Below the pieces are notes generated by a model. The model was not told the DNA's origin and did not search any database. It saw only the letters and a program-made list of their open reading frames with translations. From Mycobacteroides immunogenum (lineage in GTDB: Bacteria > Actinomycetota > Actinomycetes > Mycobacteriales > Mycobacteriaceae): DNA of 64,000 nucleotides. Location of the stretch: assembly GCF_001605725.1 (NCBI RefSeq), contig NZ_CP011530.1, positions 3,162,001-3,226,000 on the forward strand, given 5' to 3'. Shown one piece after another: positions 37,479-46,429 of the stretch. The translations under genes were made by a program, and so were the position numbers. Position 1 is the first letter of the stretch; the number at the start of each line of letters is the position of its first letter.

Positions 37479-37870
37479 CGGCTTTGCCCCTTTTTCGCCC
37501 GGAATACGCGAATCTTCCTGTCTGGCAACACGTTCTTTTCATCAAGGCGCCGCGCTCGCAGAGCCCGAGTTGCCGATCCCGCGACAGCACTGCTGGTTCG
37601 CGTACTCGTAGTTACCGTCGTACCCCTTCTCCTGCCTTCACAGGTTCAGCTTAGGCGCATTCCACATTCTTGTCAGCCCAGCACCCGAGTTGTTACTCGT
37701 TGTCCTTCAATACAATTGAGCATCGTGTATTTTGTTTCACGGAACAAAACGACAGGATTTCGACCGCATCGCCGCACGTTGCCGCCGTCTGGAACTAATA
37801 CAGACTGACGTAGTGCAATCAGCCAGCCCGTTATTCAGCGCCGGCATCGGCTCTGCATTAATGTCAGGTC
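37479..37870. other. Divergent intergenic region with palindrome
   Basis: 392 bases with no convincing gene, between the minus-strand SDR and the plus-strand MscL fragment. It contains the 37730-37749 inverted repeat described separately. Confidence 0.6.
37730..37749. promoter_or_regulatory. Inverted repeat TTTTGTTTC-ac-GGAACAAAA
   Basis: Nine-base arms (37730-37738 and 37741-37749) with one mismatch and a 2-base spacer. It lies 122 bases before the MscL-fragment start and 252 bases before the SDR start. It may be the site of the PucR-type regulator encoded at 38089, though the regulator of this site is not proven. Confidence 0.5.
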
Positions 37871-38089
37871 ATGCTCAAGGGAGCCAGGGATTCTCTGCTG
37901 CGCGGCAACGTCATTGACCCCGCAGTCTCGGTGGTCATCGGCGCGGGCTTCGCGGCGTTGATGGCCAAATTCAGCGACTCAATCATTCACATGTTTATCA
38001 ATATGGTTGACACGGAACTTAATTCGGATTACCCCGCGCTCAGTGTCGGCATCAACGGCGGGCAACACCTGGGACTACGGCGGAATTGA
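37871..38089 (+). pseudogene. MscL N-terminal fragment (first helix only)
   Basis: 72 codons. MLKGARDSLLRGNVIDPAVS and VVIGAGFAALMAKFSDSII closely match the N-terminal helix and first membrane segment of the large-conductance mechanosensitive channel, and NGGQHLG aligns with the loop before the second helix. A full MscL is about 130-150 aa; here the frame stops after GLRRN and the second helix is missing in all frames. The stop overlaps the ATG of the PucR-type gene (TGATG), so it may still be translated as a coupled leader. Confidence 0.65.
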
Positions 38090-39309
38090 TGGCTGACAAT
38101 AATTCGACGGATCAGCACCGTCCAGCCCACGCCGTGGCAGGGGCATTGTTGCGCCAGCTCCCCGGACTCACTGAAGCTCTGGTGGACCGGATCATGGGCC
38201 AGTTGGATAGTTACCGATCCGAATCATTGGTGACACGCGAGGATCTATACCAGTCTTGCTTGGCCAATCTGGAGTTCATGTTCCGCCACGTAGCGCACGA
38301 GCAGTCCATCGACCTAGAGGCGCCGCGACAAACAGGCATCTTACGTGCGCAGCAAGGTGTACCACTATCTTTGGTACAGAACGCATTTCGCGTAAGCTTC
38401 CAGTATTTGTGGGAAGTGATCGTGCACGAAGCGACTGTGTCCGAGGCGGCAACTGCATCTGACCTGGTGTCCATGGCCTCAGACGTGTGGCTCTTCCATG
38501 ACCTATTCAGCACCACCATGATGAATGCCTATGCCGAGACCATGGAGGGAATAGTCGTCAGGCGTGAGCACGAGAGATCAGCCATGGTTGAAGCTCTTCT
38601 GCAAGGTCACTCCGACGAAGCTACATCTGTGTGGGAAGTCGCCCATATTCTGGATCTACCCTACGAAGGCGTCTTTGTCGTCGTCGCCGCAGGCGTGCAA
38701 CAGCTGAGACGGACTGCGCTGCCGGAGATTGAGACGGTGCTACGCAATGCCGACATAGGTTCAGCATGGCGACTAACGCCAGATCTCCATATCGGTATCG
38801 TATCCGTGCGCCAGGCAGATAACCTTGCTGAACTCATCGGGATACTGGAAGCACAGGCAACCAGCCGAGTGGGAGTCAGCCCCATCTACTCACGCCTAGA
38901 TCAGACACCGCACGCATTGCGATTTGCACGCATTGCGATGGCCGACACCGCATCACCGTCTGCGGGGGTTATTCAGTTCGACCAAGCACCCCTGCCCATG
39001 ATGGTGCTCAGTGCGCCGCTCGTGGCACAGCGACTGAGCCGCAATGTGCTCGGCAGTCTGCTGGACCTCCCCCCGGATGATCGTGACTCCCTACTCTTGA
39101 CGCTGACGGCATCTTTCATGACCGATTCATCTGCCAATGCGATGGCGGATCATCTACGGGTGCACCCAAACACCGTTCGGTACCGAGTGCGCCGCATCGA
39201 GCAACTGACCGGACGTTCTCTTCAACATCCGCAAGAGGCAGCTGAGCTTTACATGGCAGTGCAAGCCTGGCAGCGGTTGCCCCGCAGCCTTGAAGACCCC
39301 CTGGCCTAG
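38089..39309 (+). CDS. PucR/CdaR-type transcriptional regulator
   Basis: 406 aa from ATG 38089. The C-terminal PucR-type helix-turn-helix is ANAMADHLRVHPNTVRYRVR to IEQLTGRSLQHPQEAAELY. The N-terminal part has a helical region with RREHERSAMVEALLQG that often links sensor and GGDEF-like spacer in this family. PucR relatives in other bacteria activate purine or diverse catabolic genes. The neighbours here (SDR, cupin, HchA) suggest control of that set; the purine genes are 5 kb away, so a link to them is possible but unproven. Confidence 0.85.
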   Translation: MADNNSTDQHRPAHAVAGALLRQLPGLTEALVDRIMGQLDSYRSESLVTREDLYQSCLANLEFMFRHVAHEQSIDLEAPRQTGILRAQQGVPLSLVQNAFRVSFQYLWEVIVHEATVSEAATASDLVSMASDVWLFHDLFSTTMMNAYAETMEGIVVRREHERSAMVEALLQGHSDEATSVWEVAHILDLPYEGVFVVVAAGVQQLRRTALPEIETVLRNADIGSAWRLTPDLHIGIVSVRQADNLAELIGILEAQATSRVGVSPIYSRLDQTPHALRFARIAMADTASPSAGVIQFDQAPLPMMVLSAPLVAQRLSRNVLGSLLDLPPDDRDSLLLTLTASFMTDSSANAMADHLRVHPNTVRYRVRRIEQLTGRSLQHPQEAAELYMAVQAWQRLPRSLEDPLA

Positions 39310-39395
39310 AAGCCAGGCATCGCCGGACGCGGCGCAGCTGCGGTCGAGTCCGATGAGAGGGCTACGGTCCAGCTTGGCGGATCAAAGCGGATGCG

Positions 39396-41474
39396 CTAAC
39401 TCGTGCTGGCCAGCACGAACGGCAGCACCTCGGACACCCCGGCATCCCGCAGCACCCGTGCGGCCATCGTCAGTGTCCACCCGGTGTCGGTCATATCGTC
39501 GACGAGCAGGACGGGGCCGTCATTGAACTGAAGTTGCGGCGGCTCCCACGACCCGTTCAACGCCGCCACCCGATAGGCCGAGTTGGCGGCAGTCACCTGG
39601 CGACGTCCGGGCACATAACGCAGCGTGCCGAGATCGGTCAGCCGGCCCAGTTGAGCCAGCCGCCGCACGGTGGACGCGATCAACCGCGGGTGCCTCTCGG
39701 AGTCCAGACCCATGATGGCAACCGGCCGGTTCTCCCAATTCCATGCCTTCAGCACCGCCACTGCTGCCTGCACAACCTCGTCGGGCACCTCCTGATCCGG
39801 GTCGGCCAGCAGTTTGCGTAACCGCGCGCCCCAGCCCAGATCGGTCAGACGCCCGATGGCACGTCCCGGCGCGGCGCCATCGTTGATGCGGCCCGACAGT
39901 CCGAGTCCCAGCGCACCCAGGCCCGACGGCCACTGCTTACGGGGCGCCACAGCGACCCCAGGACGACGCAGCCGCTCGCGCGTGGCCGCTGCGGTGGCCT
40001 CATCGACGGCGGTCGCGTAGCGGGTTCCGGTGCAGTTGTCGCAGCGACCGCACCGCTGCCCGGGATGAAGTTCAGGATCGTCGAGTTGTCCACGCAGAAA
40101 GGCCATCCGACAGCCGTCGGTGTCCAGATAGTCGAGCATGGCCTGCTGCTCGCGCCGGCGGGCCTCATCGAGCGCCTGGTAGCGGTTTCCGTCATAGCTC
40201 CACGGTTCACCGGTGCAGATCCAGCCACCCTTGACTCGACGCACCGCGCCATCCACATCGAGCACCTTCAGCACCATCTCCAGCCGAGACCGGTTCAGAT
40301 CCACCAGCGTTTCAAGAGCGGGAACCGACTGCGGGCGTTCGGAATCGAGCGCGCCGATGACATGGCGCACCATGGCTTCTGACGGAAACGCCACCGACGC
40401 GAAGTACCGCCAGACATCCTGATCCTCGGCTCCGGGGAGCAGGATCACCTCGGCGCAGTCGGTGGCGCGGCCCGCGCGACCGATTTGCTGGTAGTAAGCG
40501 ATCGGTGACGACGGCGCACCCAGATGCACGACGAAACCGAGGTCGGGCTTGTCAAATCCCATCCCGAGCGCCGAGGTCGCCACCAGAGCTTTCACCTGGT
40601 TGTCCAGCAGGTCGGCTTCCAGCTGTTCACGCTCGGCGGTGTCGGTGGACCCGGTATAGGCGGCCACCTTGTGACCCTGCTCGGACAGCAGGGCGGCCAC
40701 GTCGTGGGCCTGGGCTACCGTCAAGGTGTAGATGATGCCCGAGCCGGGTAACGAATCCAGCTGTGCGGCAATCCAAGCCGCGCGCTGTGCGGCATTCCCC
40801 GCCTTGACCACCGCCAGCCGCAGCGACTCTCTATCGAGCCCACCGCGCAGTACCAGCGTGTCCCGTCCGCCCACGCCGAGTTGGGCTGCGACGTCGTTGA
40901 CCACCCGGTCGTTCGCCGTCGCCGTGGTGGCCAACACCGGGATGTCGGCACCCAGCTCGGCGATCAGCGTACGAATCCGTCGATAGTCGGGACGGAAGTC
41001 ATGGCCCCAGTCGGACACGCAGTGCGCCTCGTCGACCACCACCAGACCGGCATCCGCGGCGAGCGCCGGCAGGACGTTGTCCCGAAAATCGGGGTTGTTC
41101 AACCGTTCTGGGCTCACCAGCAACACATCGAGCTCACCCGCCGCAACCCGTTGATGAATCGCGTTCCATTCGGTGACGTTCCCGGAGTTGATGGTCGCCG
41201 CGGCCACCCCAGCACGCTCAGCCGCAGACACCTGGTTACGCATCAGCGCCAGCAACGGCGACACGATAATCGTGGGGCCGTGACCGCTACCGCGCAGCAG
41301 CTTGGCCGCGATGAAATACACCGCCGATTTGCCCCACCCCGTGCGCTGTACCACCAACGCCTGGCGGCGCTGCACCACCAGTGCCTCGATCGCGGCCCAC
41401 TGGTCATCGCGCAGTACGGCGGCACGTCCGGCCAGTCGTTCGAGGACGGTCTGAGCCTGTTCGCGCGTCGCCAT
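39396..41474 (-). CDS. RecQ-type ATP-dependent DNA helicase fused to a phosphoribosyltransferase-like domain
   Basis: 692 aa from ATG 41474. Superfamily 2 helicase: Walker A TGWGKSAVY, DEAH in VVDEAHCVSDWGHDFRPDYR, motif TATANDR, and motif VI QQIGRAGRATDCAEV. A RecQ zinc cluster follows (GQRCGRCDNCTG). Residues from about 550 form an appended domain ending VLLVDDMTDTGWTL, the PRPP-binding signature of type I phosphoribosyltransferases (DDMTDTG). The HRDC domain of classical RecQ is absent. It presumably unwinds DNA in repair; the role of the added domain is unknown. Confidence 0.92.
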   Translation of the reverse strand: MATREQAQTVLERLAGRAAVLRDDQWAAIEALVVQRRQALVVQRTGWGKSAVYFIAAKLLRGSGHGPTIIVSPLLALMRNQVSAAERAGVAAATINSGNVTEWNAIHQRVAAGELDVLLVSPERLNNPDFRDNVLPALAADAGLVVVDEAHCVSDWGHDFRPDYRRIRTLIAELGADIPVLATTATANDRVVNDVAAQLGVGGRDTLVLRGGLDRESLRLAVVKAGNAAQRAAWIAAQLDSLPGSGIIYTLTVAQAHDVAALLSEQGHKVAAYTGSTDTAEREQLEADLLDNQVKALVATSALGMGFDKPDLGFVVHLGAPSSPIAYYQQIGRAGRATDCAEVILLPGAEDQDVWRYFASVAFPSEAMVRHVIGALDSERPQSVPALETLVDLNRSRLEMVLKVLDVDGAVRRVKGGWICTGEPWSYDGNRYQALDEARRREQQAMLDYLDTDGCRMAFLRGQLDDPELHPGQRCGRCDNCTGTRYATAVDEATAAATRERLRRPGVAVAPRKQWPSGLGALGLGLSGRINDGAAPGRAIGRLTDLGWGARLRKLLADPDQEVPDEVVQAAVAVLKAWNWENRPVAIMGLDSERHPRLIASTVRRLAQLGRLTDLGTLRYVPGRRQVTAANSAYRVAALNGSWEPPQLQFNDGPVLLVDDMTDTGWTLTMAARVLRDAGVSEVLPFVLASTS

Positions 41475-41718
41475 GGGTCCATACTGCTGGGACCCACCGA
41501 CAAAGCCCCGGCCGGTCACCGGGTCAGCCGTGGGAGGTGTGCGGCGTAGCGAGTCAGCGGGGATTCCGGTGAGACGCCGCCGAAAGCTGGGAGCACGGCG
41601 GAGGCATGGCCCCTCTGGCTGCTAGCGGCCAAAGGCCAACATCCACGATCGCCACGGTTCAGAGCCAAACAACTGCTTGGCGAACAGGTAGCACAACGCT
41701 TCTACCTGGGCTTTTTGG

Positions 41719-41790
41719 TGGTCCCGGCTGGGTTCGAACCAGCGACCCCTCGCGTGTGAGGCGAGTGCTCTTCCGCTGAGCTACGAGACC
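41719..41790 (-). tRNA. tRNA-Val (CAC)
   Basis: 72 bases read on the minus strand. All four stems pair (acceptor GGTCTCG/CGGGACC with one G-U), anticodon loop CTCACAC gives anticodon CAC, and the T loop is TTCGAAC. Its decayed copy is at 33484-33555. Confidence 0.93.
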
Positions 41791-41957
41791 GCGTACCGAT
41801 CATTCAGGCTGACCGATCGAGGTGAAAGGCTAGCACGAGCCGTCCGAAACCCCGCACTCCGCTGGCCGACAGGCCGCGCACGCAAGGGATTTGTGAATAA
41901 ACCTCTCGTTCGACTACTGTTTCAACTCGCACCGGATGACGATCTCATCCGTTGCGC

Positions 41958-42030
41958 GCGGATGTAGCGCAGTTGGTAGCGCATCACCTTGCCAAGGTGA
42001 GGGTCGCGGGTTCGAATCCCGTCATCCGCT
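41958..42030 (+). tRNA. tRNA-Gly (GCC)
   Basis: 73 bases; acceptor GCGGATG pairs with CATCCGC, anticodon loop CTTGCCAA gives GCC, T loop TTCGAAT. First of three plus-strand tRNAs. Confidence 0.93.
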
Positions 42031-42055
42031 CGAAGGGTGGACAGTCATCCCTAGC

Positions 42056-42126
42056 GGTGGAGTGGCCGAGTGGTGAGGCAACGGCCTGCAAAGCCGTGCA
42101 CACGGGTTCGATTCCCGTCTCCACCT
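42056..42126 (+). tRNA. tRNA-Cys (GCA)
   Basis: 71 bases; acceptor GGTGGAG pairs with CTCCACC, discriminator U as expected for Cys, anticodon loop CTGCAAA gives GCA. Confidence 0.93.
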
Positions 42127-42138
42127 CCATAAAGACCC

Positions 42139-42210
42139 GCGCGATTAGCTCAGCGGGAGAGCGCTTCCCTGACACGGAAGAGGTCACTGGTTCAATCCCA
42201 GTATCGCGCA
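42139..42210 (+). tRNA. tRNA-Val (GAC)
   Basis: 72 bases; acceptor GCGCGAT pairs with ATCGCGC, anticodon loop CTGACAC gives GAC, T loop TTCAATC. Thirteen bases after tRNA-Cys; likely one transcript with the two upstream tRNAs. Confidence 0.93.
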
Positions 42211-42548
42211 CCACATTTCTTTTCGCAGGCCAAGATTCTGCTTATGTCGTTCCCAATGCAACTTCATGGTGAACGCACACGCTCCCTCCCCTCGCCCTTA
42301 TACGGGCAGAGACCAGCCTGGAGGAGACCGGTCAAGGAACTACGGCAGCAGTACCCAATACCGGCGACAACCCCGGCTATCGCGGCACAACCTGTCAAGA
42401 TCGTGGCAGGGCGCCGCCCACACGGTCACCATGGTTGCAAACCGTGCGGGTGGCGCTCATTCACGCGAGAACCCTCCGGCCCACGAGGACAGGTGCCGCC
42501 CCCTTCGTTCCCCTCGGGACCCCCACGGTGGGGGGCGGCACCCCACAC
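42211..42548. other. Gene-free stretch downstream of the tRNA cluster
   Basis: 338 bases with no convincing gene. It ends with a long stem-loop at 42492-42542, likely the terminator between the tRNA genes and the convergent minus-strand hydrolase. Confidence 0.55.
42492..42542. terminator. Twelve-base stem-loop between tRNAs and the nitrilase-family gene
   Basis: GGTGCCGCCCCC (42492-42503) and its exact reverse complement (42531-42542) enclose a 27-base loop that itself contains a CCCCCA/TGGGGG pairing option. It lies 7 bases past the stop of the minus-strand gene, and downstream of the plus-strand tRNAs, so it may terminate both. Confidence 0.6.
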
Positions 42549-43436
42549 CTAAACGGGCCACTCAGGCCTGCGCGCCGACTGCGCCAGCAAAGGGGCATTC
42601 AGTTCGGGACGCACGTCGGTCAGGTACGGGTTGACCCGCTGCGCGACGCGCACCACCTCGGTGTCGATCTCGGCGATGATGGTGCCCGTTCCGGATTCGA
42701 TGCGGTCAAGCACGCCTCCGTCGGGCCCCACGATGCTGCTTCGACCGACATACGTCGTCGCATTCTCGGCACCGTCGTGATTGATGTAGGCCAGGTAGAT
42801 CTGGTTCTCCCAGGCCCGTGCCCGCACCAGGACATCGGCAACGAACTCGAACGGCTCCATCTGAGCCGTCGGAACCGCGAGCAGGTCCGCGCCGGCCAGT
42901 GCGGCCATCCGCACATTCTCGGGAAACTCGACGTCGTAACAAATCATCACGCCGACCTGGACTCCGCGGTACTGCACCACTGTCGCCGGTTGGCTGCCGG
43001 GCGTGAAATAGGCTCGATCGATCTCCCCGAACAGATGAGTCTTCCGATGCCTGCCACGCACCACGCCCCGCTCATCGATGAAGACGGCACTGTTGTGCAG
43101 CGCCCCCGCTGGACCTTCTTCGGCCAGACCCACGATGATCGCCATCTGGTTCCGTTGAGCGATAGATCGGACCGACTCAAGGTGATCGACGCTCACAAGT
43201 TCCCGTAGACGATCCCCGATGTCATAGCCGGTGACGAACAGCTCCGGCGTGATGAGCAGGTCCGCCTGCCCCGCTAGGTTTTTCGCGGCCCGGTCCAGTT
43301 CATCAAGATTCGCATCCGGATCGGCGGGCTTCCCAGCCGACTGCAGCCCCGCAACTCGTAGTGTCCCAGAAATCGACAAACCTCCAAGCTGGCGCGGCGT
43401 TCTCTCCACTGTGGCGCACTGCGGCCGGGTCCGCAT
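42549..43436 (-). CDS. Nitrilase-superfamily carbon-nitrogen hydrolase
   Basis: 295 aa from ATG 43436; the conserved part begins TLRVAGLQSAGKPAD, so a shorter start near 43379 (TTG) is also possible. The Glu-Lys-Cys triad is in DLLITPELFVTGYD, RGRHRKTHLFGE and VGVMICYDVEFPENVR. The family hydrolyses amides, ureido acids or N-carbamoyl compounds; this sequence resembles the omega-amidase/beta-ureidopropionase branch. It stands alone between tRNA genes and the aldo/keto reductase. Confidence 0.85.
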   Translation of the reverse strand: MRTRPQCATVERTPRQLGGLSISGTLRVAGLQSAGKPADPDANLDELDRAAKNLAGQADLLITPELFVTGYDIGDRLRELVSVDHLESVRSIAQRNQMAIIVGLAEEGPAGALHNSAVFIDERGVVRGRHRKTHLFGEIDRAYFTPGSQPATVVQYRGVQVGVMICYDVEFPENVRMAALAGADLLAVPTAQMEPFEFVADVLVRARAWENQIYLAYINHDGAENATTYVGRSSIVGPDGGVLDRIESGTGTIIAEIDTEVVRVAQRVNPYLTDVRPELNAPLLAQSARRPEWPV

Positions 43437-43702
43437 CCGATACGCCGATTTTTGCGGTAACTCAACCGCCACCCGTACCGATCGCGGATATCCGCGCGTA
43501 AGAATCTTGTTAACCAGACGACCTCACGCGCCACGAAATCCCTTGTTGTTCAGCCATTTCAGGAAGTTCACAGCAATTCTGTGAGCGGCGTCATAGCTGC
43601 GGATTTCAACTGACAGTTCTACAGTTTCAACTGTCACAAGGACGTGTCGCCCCGGGTATCAATTCCACTGCTCCCTCAGCCGCAGAGTGATTGGAGTCCG
43701 TC

Positions 43703-44593
43703 GTGCAGCCATGCACTGTCCCCAAAGTTCGTTTCCACAATGGTGTTGACATCCCCCAGTTGGGCCTCGGTGTCGCCGCCATCCCCGACGATGAAGCGGA
43801 AACCATTGTTGGGCAAGCACTTCACGCCGGATACCGGCATATCGACACCGCCACCAGGTATGGCAACGAGCGTGGCGTAGGCCTCGGCATCTCTCGCTCG
43901 GGCGTGCCCCGGGAAGAAGTCTTCATCACCACGAAGTTGTGGGTAGATGATTTCTCCGACGCCGCAGGTGCTTTCGCGCGAAGCCTCGACATGCTCGGCA
44001 CCGACTATGTGGACCTGTTCCTGATCCATTGGCCCGCACCCGATCACGGGAAATATGTGACCGCGTGGCAGCAGATCGTGCAGCTGTATCTCGCCGGTAG
44101 CATCCGCGCCATCGGGGTGTCCAATTTCGAACCCGAGCACGTACAGGCCATCGTCGATGCGACAGGTGTGCTGCCCGTGATCAATCAGGTGGAGTTGCAT
44201 CCGTACTTCCAGCAGCGAAAGTTGCGTCAGTTCAACTCCGATCGCGAGATCGTCACCGAGGCATGGAGTCCGCTCGCCCAGGGAATCGGCACCGCCGAGG
44301 ATTCTCCGCTGGCCGCGCTGGCCGCCAAGCACAACAAGACCCCGGCGCAGCTGATTCTGCGTTGGCATATCGAGCTGGGGCACGTGGTGATCCCCAAGAC
44401 CTGCTCAGCCCGGCGGCTGGCCGAAAATCTCCAGATTTTCGATTTCAGTTTGTCCCCCGAAGATCTCGATGTGTTCATTCAGTTCGATCAGCCCAATGGC
44501 AGGCTGGGAACACATCCCAATGAAGGCTTCTCGGCGCACCATTCAGAGCGCAGCAGATGGCACCGGGACCGGATTGCGGAACGGGCCGCCTAG
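43703..44593 (+). CDS. Aldo/keto reductase
   Basis: 296 aa from GTG 43703, with GGAG 7 bases upstream; a TTG at 43691 adds four residues. The AKR tetrad is readable: Asp and Tyr in HIDTATRYGNE, Lys in FITTKLWVDD, His in LFLIHWPAPDHG. Signature NQVELHPYFQQ and the NADPH-binding VIPKTCSARRLAEN also match. It reduces a carbonyl substrate with NADPH; the natural substrate is not evident. Confidence 0.92.
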   Translation: MQPCTVPKVRFHNGVDIPQLGLGVAAIPDDEAETIVGQALHAGYRHIDTATRYGNERGVGLGISRSGVPREEVFITTKLWVDDFSDAAGAFARSLDMLGTDYVDLFLIHWPAPDHGKYVTAWQQIVQLYLAGSIRAIGVSNFEPEHVQAIVDATGVLPVINQVELHPYFQQRKLRQFNSDREIVTEAWSPLAQGIGTAEDSPLAALAAKHNKTPAQLILRWHIELGHVVIPKTCSARRLAENLQIFDFSLSPEDLDVFIQFDQPNGRLGTHPNEGFSAHHSERSRWHRDRIAERAA

Positions 44594-44623
44594 CACGCGC
44601 CAACTGAATCGCTGCCGGGGCGG

Positions 44624-45346
44624 CTAGCGTGCTCCCATCAGCGCACGCCCGGCAGCGACCAGTTCAGCGTTGTCCGCTGCCAGCGATCCATCGGGCAGGC
44701 GCAATGTGTCCTCCAGCCCTATCCGTGCGGATACTGCCCGCGCGGCAGCGAGTTCGAGCATGGGCCACGCCGAGGAGTCCTCACCGTGCAACAGCACATC
44801 TGTGGCACCGGCCGCCCGAACCTGCGTCAGCATGCGCACCGCCTGCTCTTCGACCTCGGTACCGGCGACCGCACCGGGCAGCTCCAGTAATACGCGGAAA
44901 CACTCCCTGCGCAGCGACGAACTCGACCACGCCAGAGCGGCCGTCTCATTCCACAACCCCGCCTCCACACCGACACCGCGAGCCAGCAATGCCCTGGCGA
45001 CCTCGGTAGCACCCTCCTCATGCCAATTCACCGAGGCGAAGTCCGGGAGTTCGGTCCAGGTGCCGATGGCCGCACAGCGCCCGGCCGAATCCGCCATGGC
45101 CCAGGCACCCGTGGTGAGGCCCATGGGAAGACCGGGGCACCGCGCCCGTATCGCCGCGACCACCGGATCGACCGCACTGGCCAGCAGTGAATCGAATCCC
45201 TTGGCGTCCTTCGCGTGAACGTGAACCGCCGCCGCCCCCGCGCCGCGGCATGCCAACGCGTCCGCCGCGATCTCATCCGGTGTGCACGGAACCGCCGGGT
45301 GCTGGTCCTTGCGCCGCACCCCGTTCAGACAGGCCTTCAGGTACAC
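44624..45346 (-). CDS. BKACE/DUF849-type beta-keto acid cleavage enzyme
   Basis: 240 aa, GTG start with a GGGGG box about 5 bases upstream, 9 bases after xdhC. The family's metal-binding HxH is in AAVHVHAKDAKG, and the N-terminus KACLNGVRRKD and the PMGLTTGAW block fit the 3-keto-5-aminohexanoate cleavage (BKACE) enzymes, which cleave beta-keto acids with acetyl-CoA. It is short for the family (usually about 270-310). It is the last gene of the xanthine dehydrogenase operon, an unexpected place; its substrate is unknown. Confidence 0.75.
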   Translation of the reverse strand: MYLKACLNGVRRKDQHPAVPCTPDEIAADALACRGAGAAAVHVHAKDAKGFDSLLASAVDPVVAAIRARCPGLPMGLTTGAWAMADSAGRCAAIGTWTELPDFASVNWHEEGATEVARALLARGVGVEAGLWNETAALAWSSSSLRRECFRVLLELPGAVAGTEVEEQAVRMLTQVRAAGATDVLLHGEDSSAWPMLELAAARAVSARIGLEDTLRLPDGSLAADNAELVAAGRALMGAR

Positions 45347-45355
45347 CTCAGCCCC

Positions 45356-46429
45356 CTACCGGTGAATGGGCCCGTCGGTATCACCCAAGGCGCGCCCGGA
45401 ACCGCCCGAGGTTTCGGCAATGATCTGTGCCGCGATGGATATCGCGGTCTCCTCCGGGGTGCGGGCGTTCAGGTCCAGGCCCAGCGGGCTGTGTAGCCGC
45501 CGCAGCTGATCGTCGGTGATGCCTTCCTCGCGCAGCCGTGCCATCCTCTCGGCATGCGTGCGACGCGATCCCAACGCGCCGACAAACGCCACCGGTACCG
45601 CGGTCAGCGCCGCCGCCAGCATCGGGACATCGAACTTGGGGTCGTGGGTCAGCACGCACACCACGGTGCGTCCGTCGATCCGCCCGGCCGCCGCCTCAGC
45701 GCGCAGATACCGATGCGGCCAGGCGATCACCACCTCATGGGCATGCGGGAATTGCGCGGCGGTTGCGAACACCTCGCGGGCATCGACAACCGTCACCCGG
45801 TAGCCCAGCTGACTGCCGGTGCGGCTCAGCGCTCGCACAAAGGCATTGGCCCCAGCCAAGATCATCCGTGGCGGGGCGGCGAACGCCTGCACGAATACCC
45901 GAGGTAGCGCGGATTGATCCGGTTCGCAGCGGTCGGCACCCGCCAACGCACTGCGGCCCGCTCGCACCAGTGCCGCGATATCACCATCGATCAGCGGCCA
46001 CGGCGACGGCTCACCCGGGCGCACCAACGCCCACTCAGGCGCCCCCGCCAGCGTGCTCACCAAGGCCAACGGCTCCCCCGCGTCGATCCCCTGCCGCAAG
46101 GCGCGCAACAACGGCAGTCGCTCGGCGCCAACATATTCAGTGACGATTTCGACCTCGCCGCCGCAGGTCAGTCCCGGGGCGATTCCGTCATCAATGCCGA
46201 ATCGTTCACCGATACATGTTCCGGTTTCCCATACCTCTCGCGCGGTTTCGACGACCGCCGCTTCCACGCACCCACCGGACAGTGACCCGATGACCTCCCC
46301 TTCGGCCGTCACGATCATCGCGGCGCCGGCCTCACGGGGAGCGGCACCGTTGACCTCCACCACACGGGCCAGCGCGACGACGGCGCCGACTTCGAGCTGG
46401 GCGATCAGTCCAGCGAGGACATCTTTCAT
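45356..46429 (-). CDS. xdhC: XdhC-family molybdenum-cofactor insertion protein
   Basis: 357 aa. XdhC proteins bind and sulfurate the molybdenum cofactor and load it into xanthine dehydrogenase. The N-terminal domain has LARVVEVNGAAPREAGAAMI and GSLSGGCVEAAVVE (conserved Cys); the C-terminal NAD-binding-like domain has VTVVDAREVF, CVLTHDPKFDVPML and FVGALGSRRTHAERM. It overlaps the dehydrogenase stop (ATGA), consistent with assembling that enzyme. Confidence 0.93.
   Translation of the reverse strand: MKDVLAGLIAQLEVGAVVALARVVEVNGAAPREAGAAMIVTAEGEVIGSLSGGCVEAAVVETAREVWETGTCIGERFGIDDGIAPGLTCGGEVEIVTEYVGAERLPLLRALRQGIDAGEPLALVSTLAGAPEWALVRPGEPSPWPLIDGDIAALVRAGRSALAGADRCEPDQSALPRVFVQAFAAPPRMILAGANAFVRALSRTGSQLGYRVTVVDAREVFATAAQFPHAHEVVIAWPHRYLRAEAAAGRIDGRTVVCVLTHDPKFDVPMLAAALTAVPVAFVGALGSRRTHAERMARLREEGITDDQLRRLHSPLGLDLNARTPEETAISIAAQIIAETSGGSGRALGDTDGPIHR

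Noticed and set aside
37871..38250. A full-length MscL hidden by a frameshift
   Set aside because: The other frames after the stop do not encode a second membrane helix; the regulator's ATG begins immediately.
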